Positions 13,762 through 13,876 of a stretch of DNA of 13,876 nt are shown here, one piece after another. Each line of letters begins with the position of its first letter. The first letter of the stretch is position 1. Source of the stretch: Bacteroidota bacterium (GTDB taxonomy: Bacteria; Bacteroidota; Bacteroidia; Flavobacteriales; Flavobacteriaceae); assembly GCA_947483095.1 (NCBI GenBank), contig CANKLD010000027.1:1-13876 (forward strand), written 5' to 3'. A program made the translations under genes and the position numbers. Below the pieces are notes generated by a model. It did not search any database, was not told the origin of the DNA, and saw only the letters and a list, made by a program, of their open reading frames with translations.

Positions 13762-13876
13762 TTATTTTTTTGAAGCAGAATAAATGGTGGCAACACCAAA
13801 TGTTTGTGGCATCGATACAACATCTATAAACCCAATTTTCTTCAAAATATTGTTTAACGCTTCTCCATAAGGAAAA
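13762..13876 (-). CDS. ubiE: Demethylmenaquinone methyltransferase (UbiE/MenG), C-terminal end, cut by window edge
   Basis: Only the last 37 residues are inside the window; the 5' part lies beyond the right edge. They read [20 protein letters not shown] followed by [17 protein letters not shown] and the stop at 13762-13764. The [12 protein letters not shown] ending and the preceding FPYGEAF-like segment are characteristic of the Bacteroidetes UbiE/MenG family, which methylates demethylmenaquinone in the last step of menaquinone synthesis. The stop is 14 bases from the porT ATG on the same strand, so the two are probably one transcript. Confidence 0.85.
   Translation of the reverse strand, partial: FPYGEALNNILKKIGFIDVVSMPQTFGVATIYSASKK

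Noticed and set aside
1..13876. CRISPR array, tRNA, rRNA or intact prophage
   Set aside because: No regularly spaced direct repeats, cloverleaf-like sequence, rRNA segments or phage structural genes were seen anywhere in the window.

Overview
The window looks like chromosome of a member of Flavobacteriaceae, most likely Flavobacterium or a close relative. The reasons are low GC, AT-rich spacers, no strong Shine-Dalgarno sequences, several exact TAnnTTTG promoter boxes of the Bacteroidetes type, and gene content typical of the group: a lipoprotein-type Omp85 (TamL), the gliding/type IX secretion protein PorT, and an AccD without zinc-ribbon cysteines. Placement rests on recognising these proteins, not on a database search.

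Left block (1-4421, all minus strand): purH, mreB, mreC, mreD and the start of mrdA (PBP2, cut by the window edge). Reading runs purH -> mreB -> mreC -> mreD -> mrdA. The last three genes overlap by 8 and 4 bases, so this is a tight cell-shape operon behind the last purine-synthesis gene. A MacB/FtsX-type ABC permease (4512-5762, plus) is transcribed divergently from purH.

Accessory pocket (about 5727-7657): this separates two blocks of housekeeping genes. It holds (i) an MntA-type nucleotidyltransferase gene overlapping by 8 bases a HEPN (HepT-like) toxin gene that is cut to about one third and lacks the RNase active site; (ii) an unrecognised small ORF with no ATG start; (iii) about 320 bases of non-coding sequence with what may be remains of a frameshifted gene; and (iv) a PIN-domain protein overlapped by a small basic helical protein of 54-56 residues, a plausible toxin-antitoxin pair. 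Perfect bidirectional hairpin terminators lie inside the pocket (6253-6280) and at its right edge (7625-7657).

Right block (7678-13876): accD, fbaA and tamL on the minus strand, a TrmH/SpoU RNA methyltransferase on the plus strand divergent from tamL, then porT and the 3' end of ubiE/menG on the minus strand. fbaA and accD are separated by a 64-base spacer filled by degenerate 7-base repeats. Together these genes serve fatty-acid synthesis, glycolysis/gluconeogenesis, outer-membrane assembly, RNA modification, type IX secretion and menaquinone synthesis.

No rRNA, tRNA, CRISPR array or intact insertion sequence was seen. The most interesting parts are the decayed HEPN/MntA module, the PIN/small-protein pair, the heptad-repeat spacer and the cysteine-less AccD.
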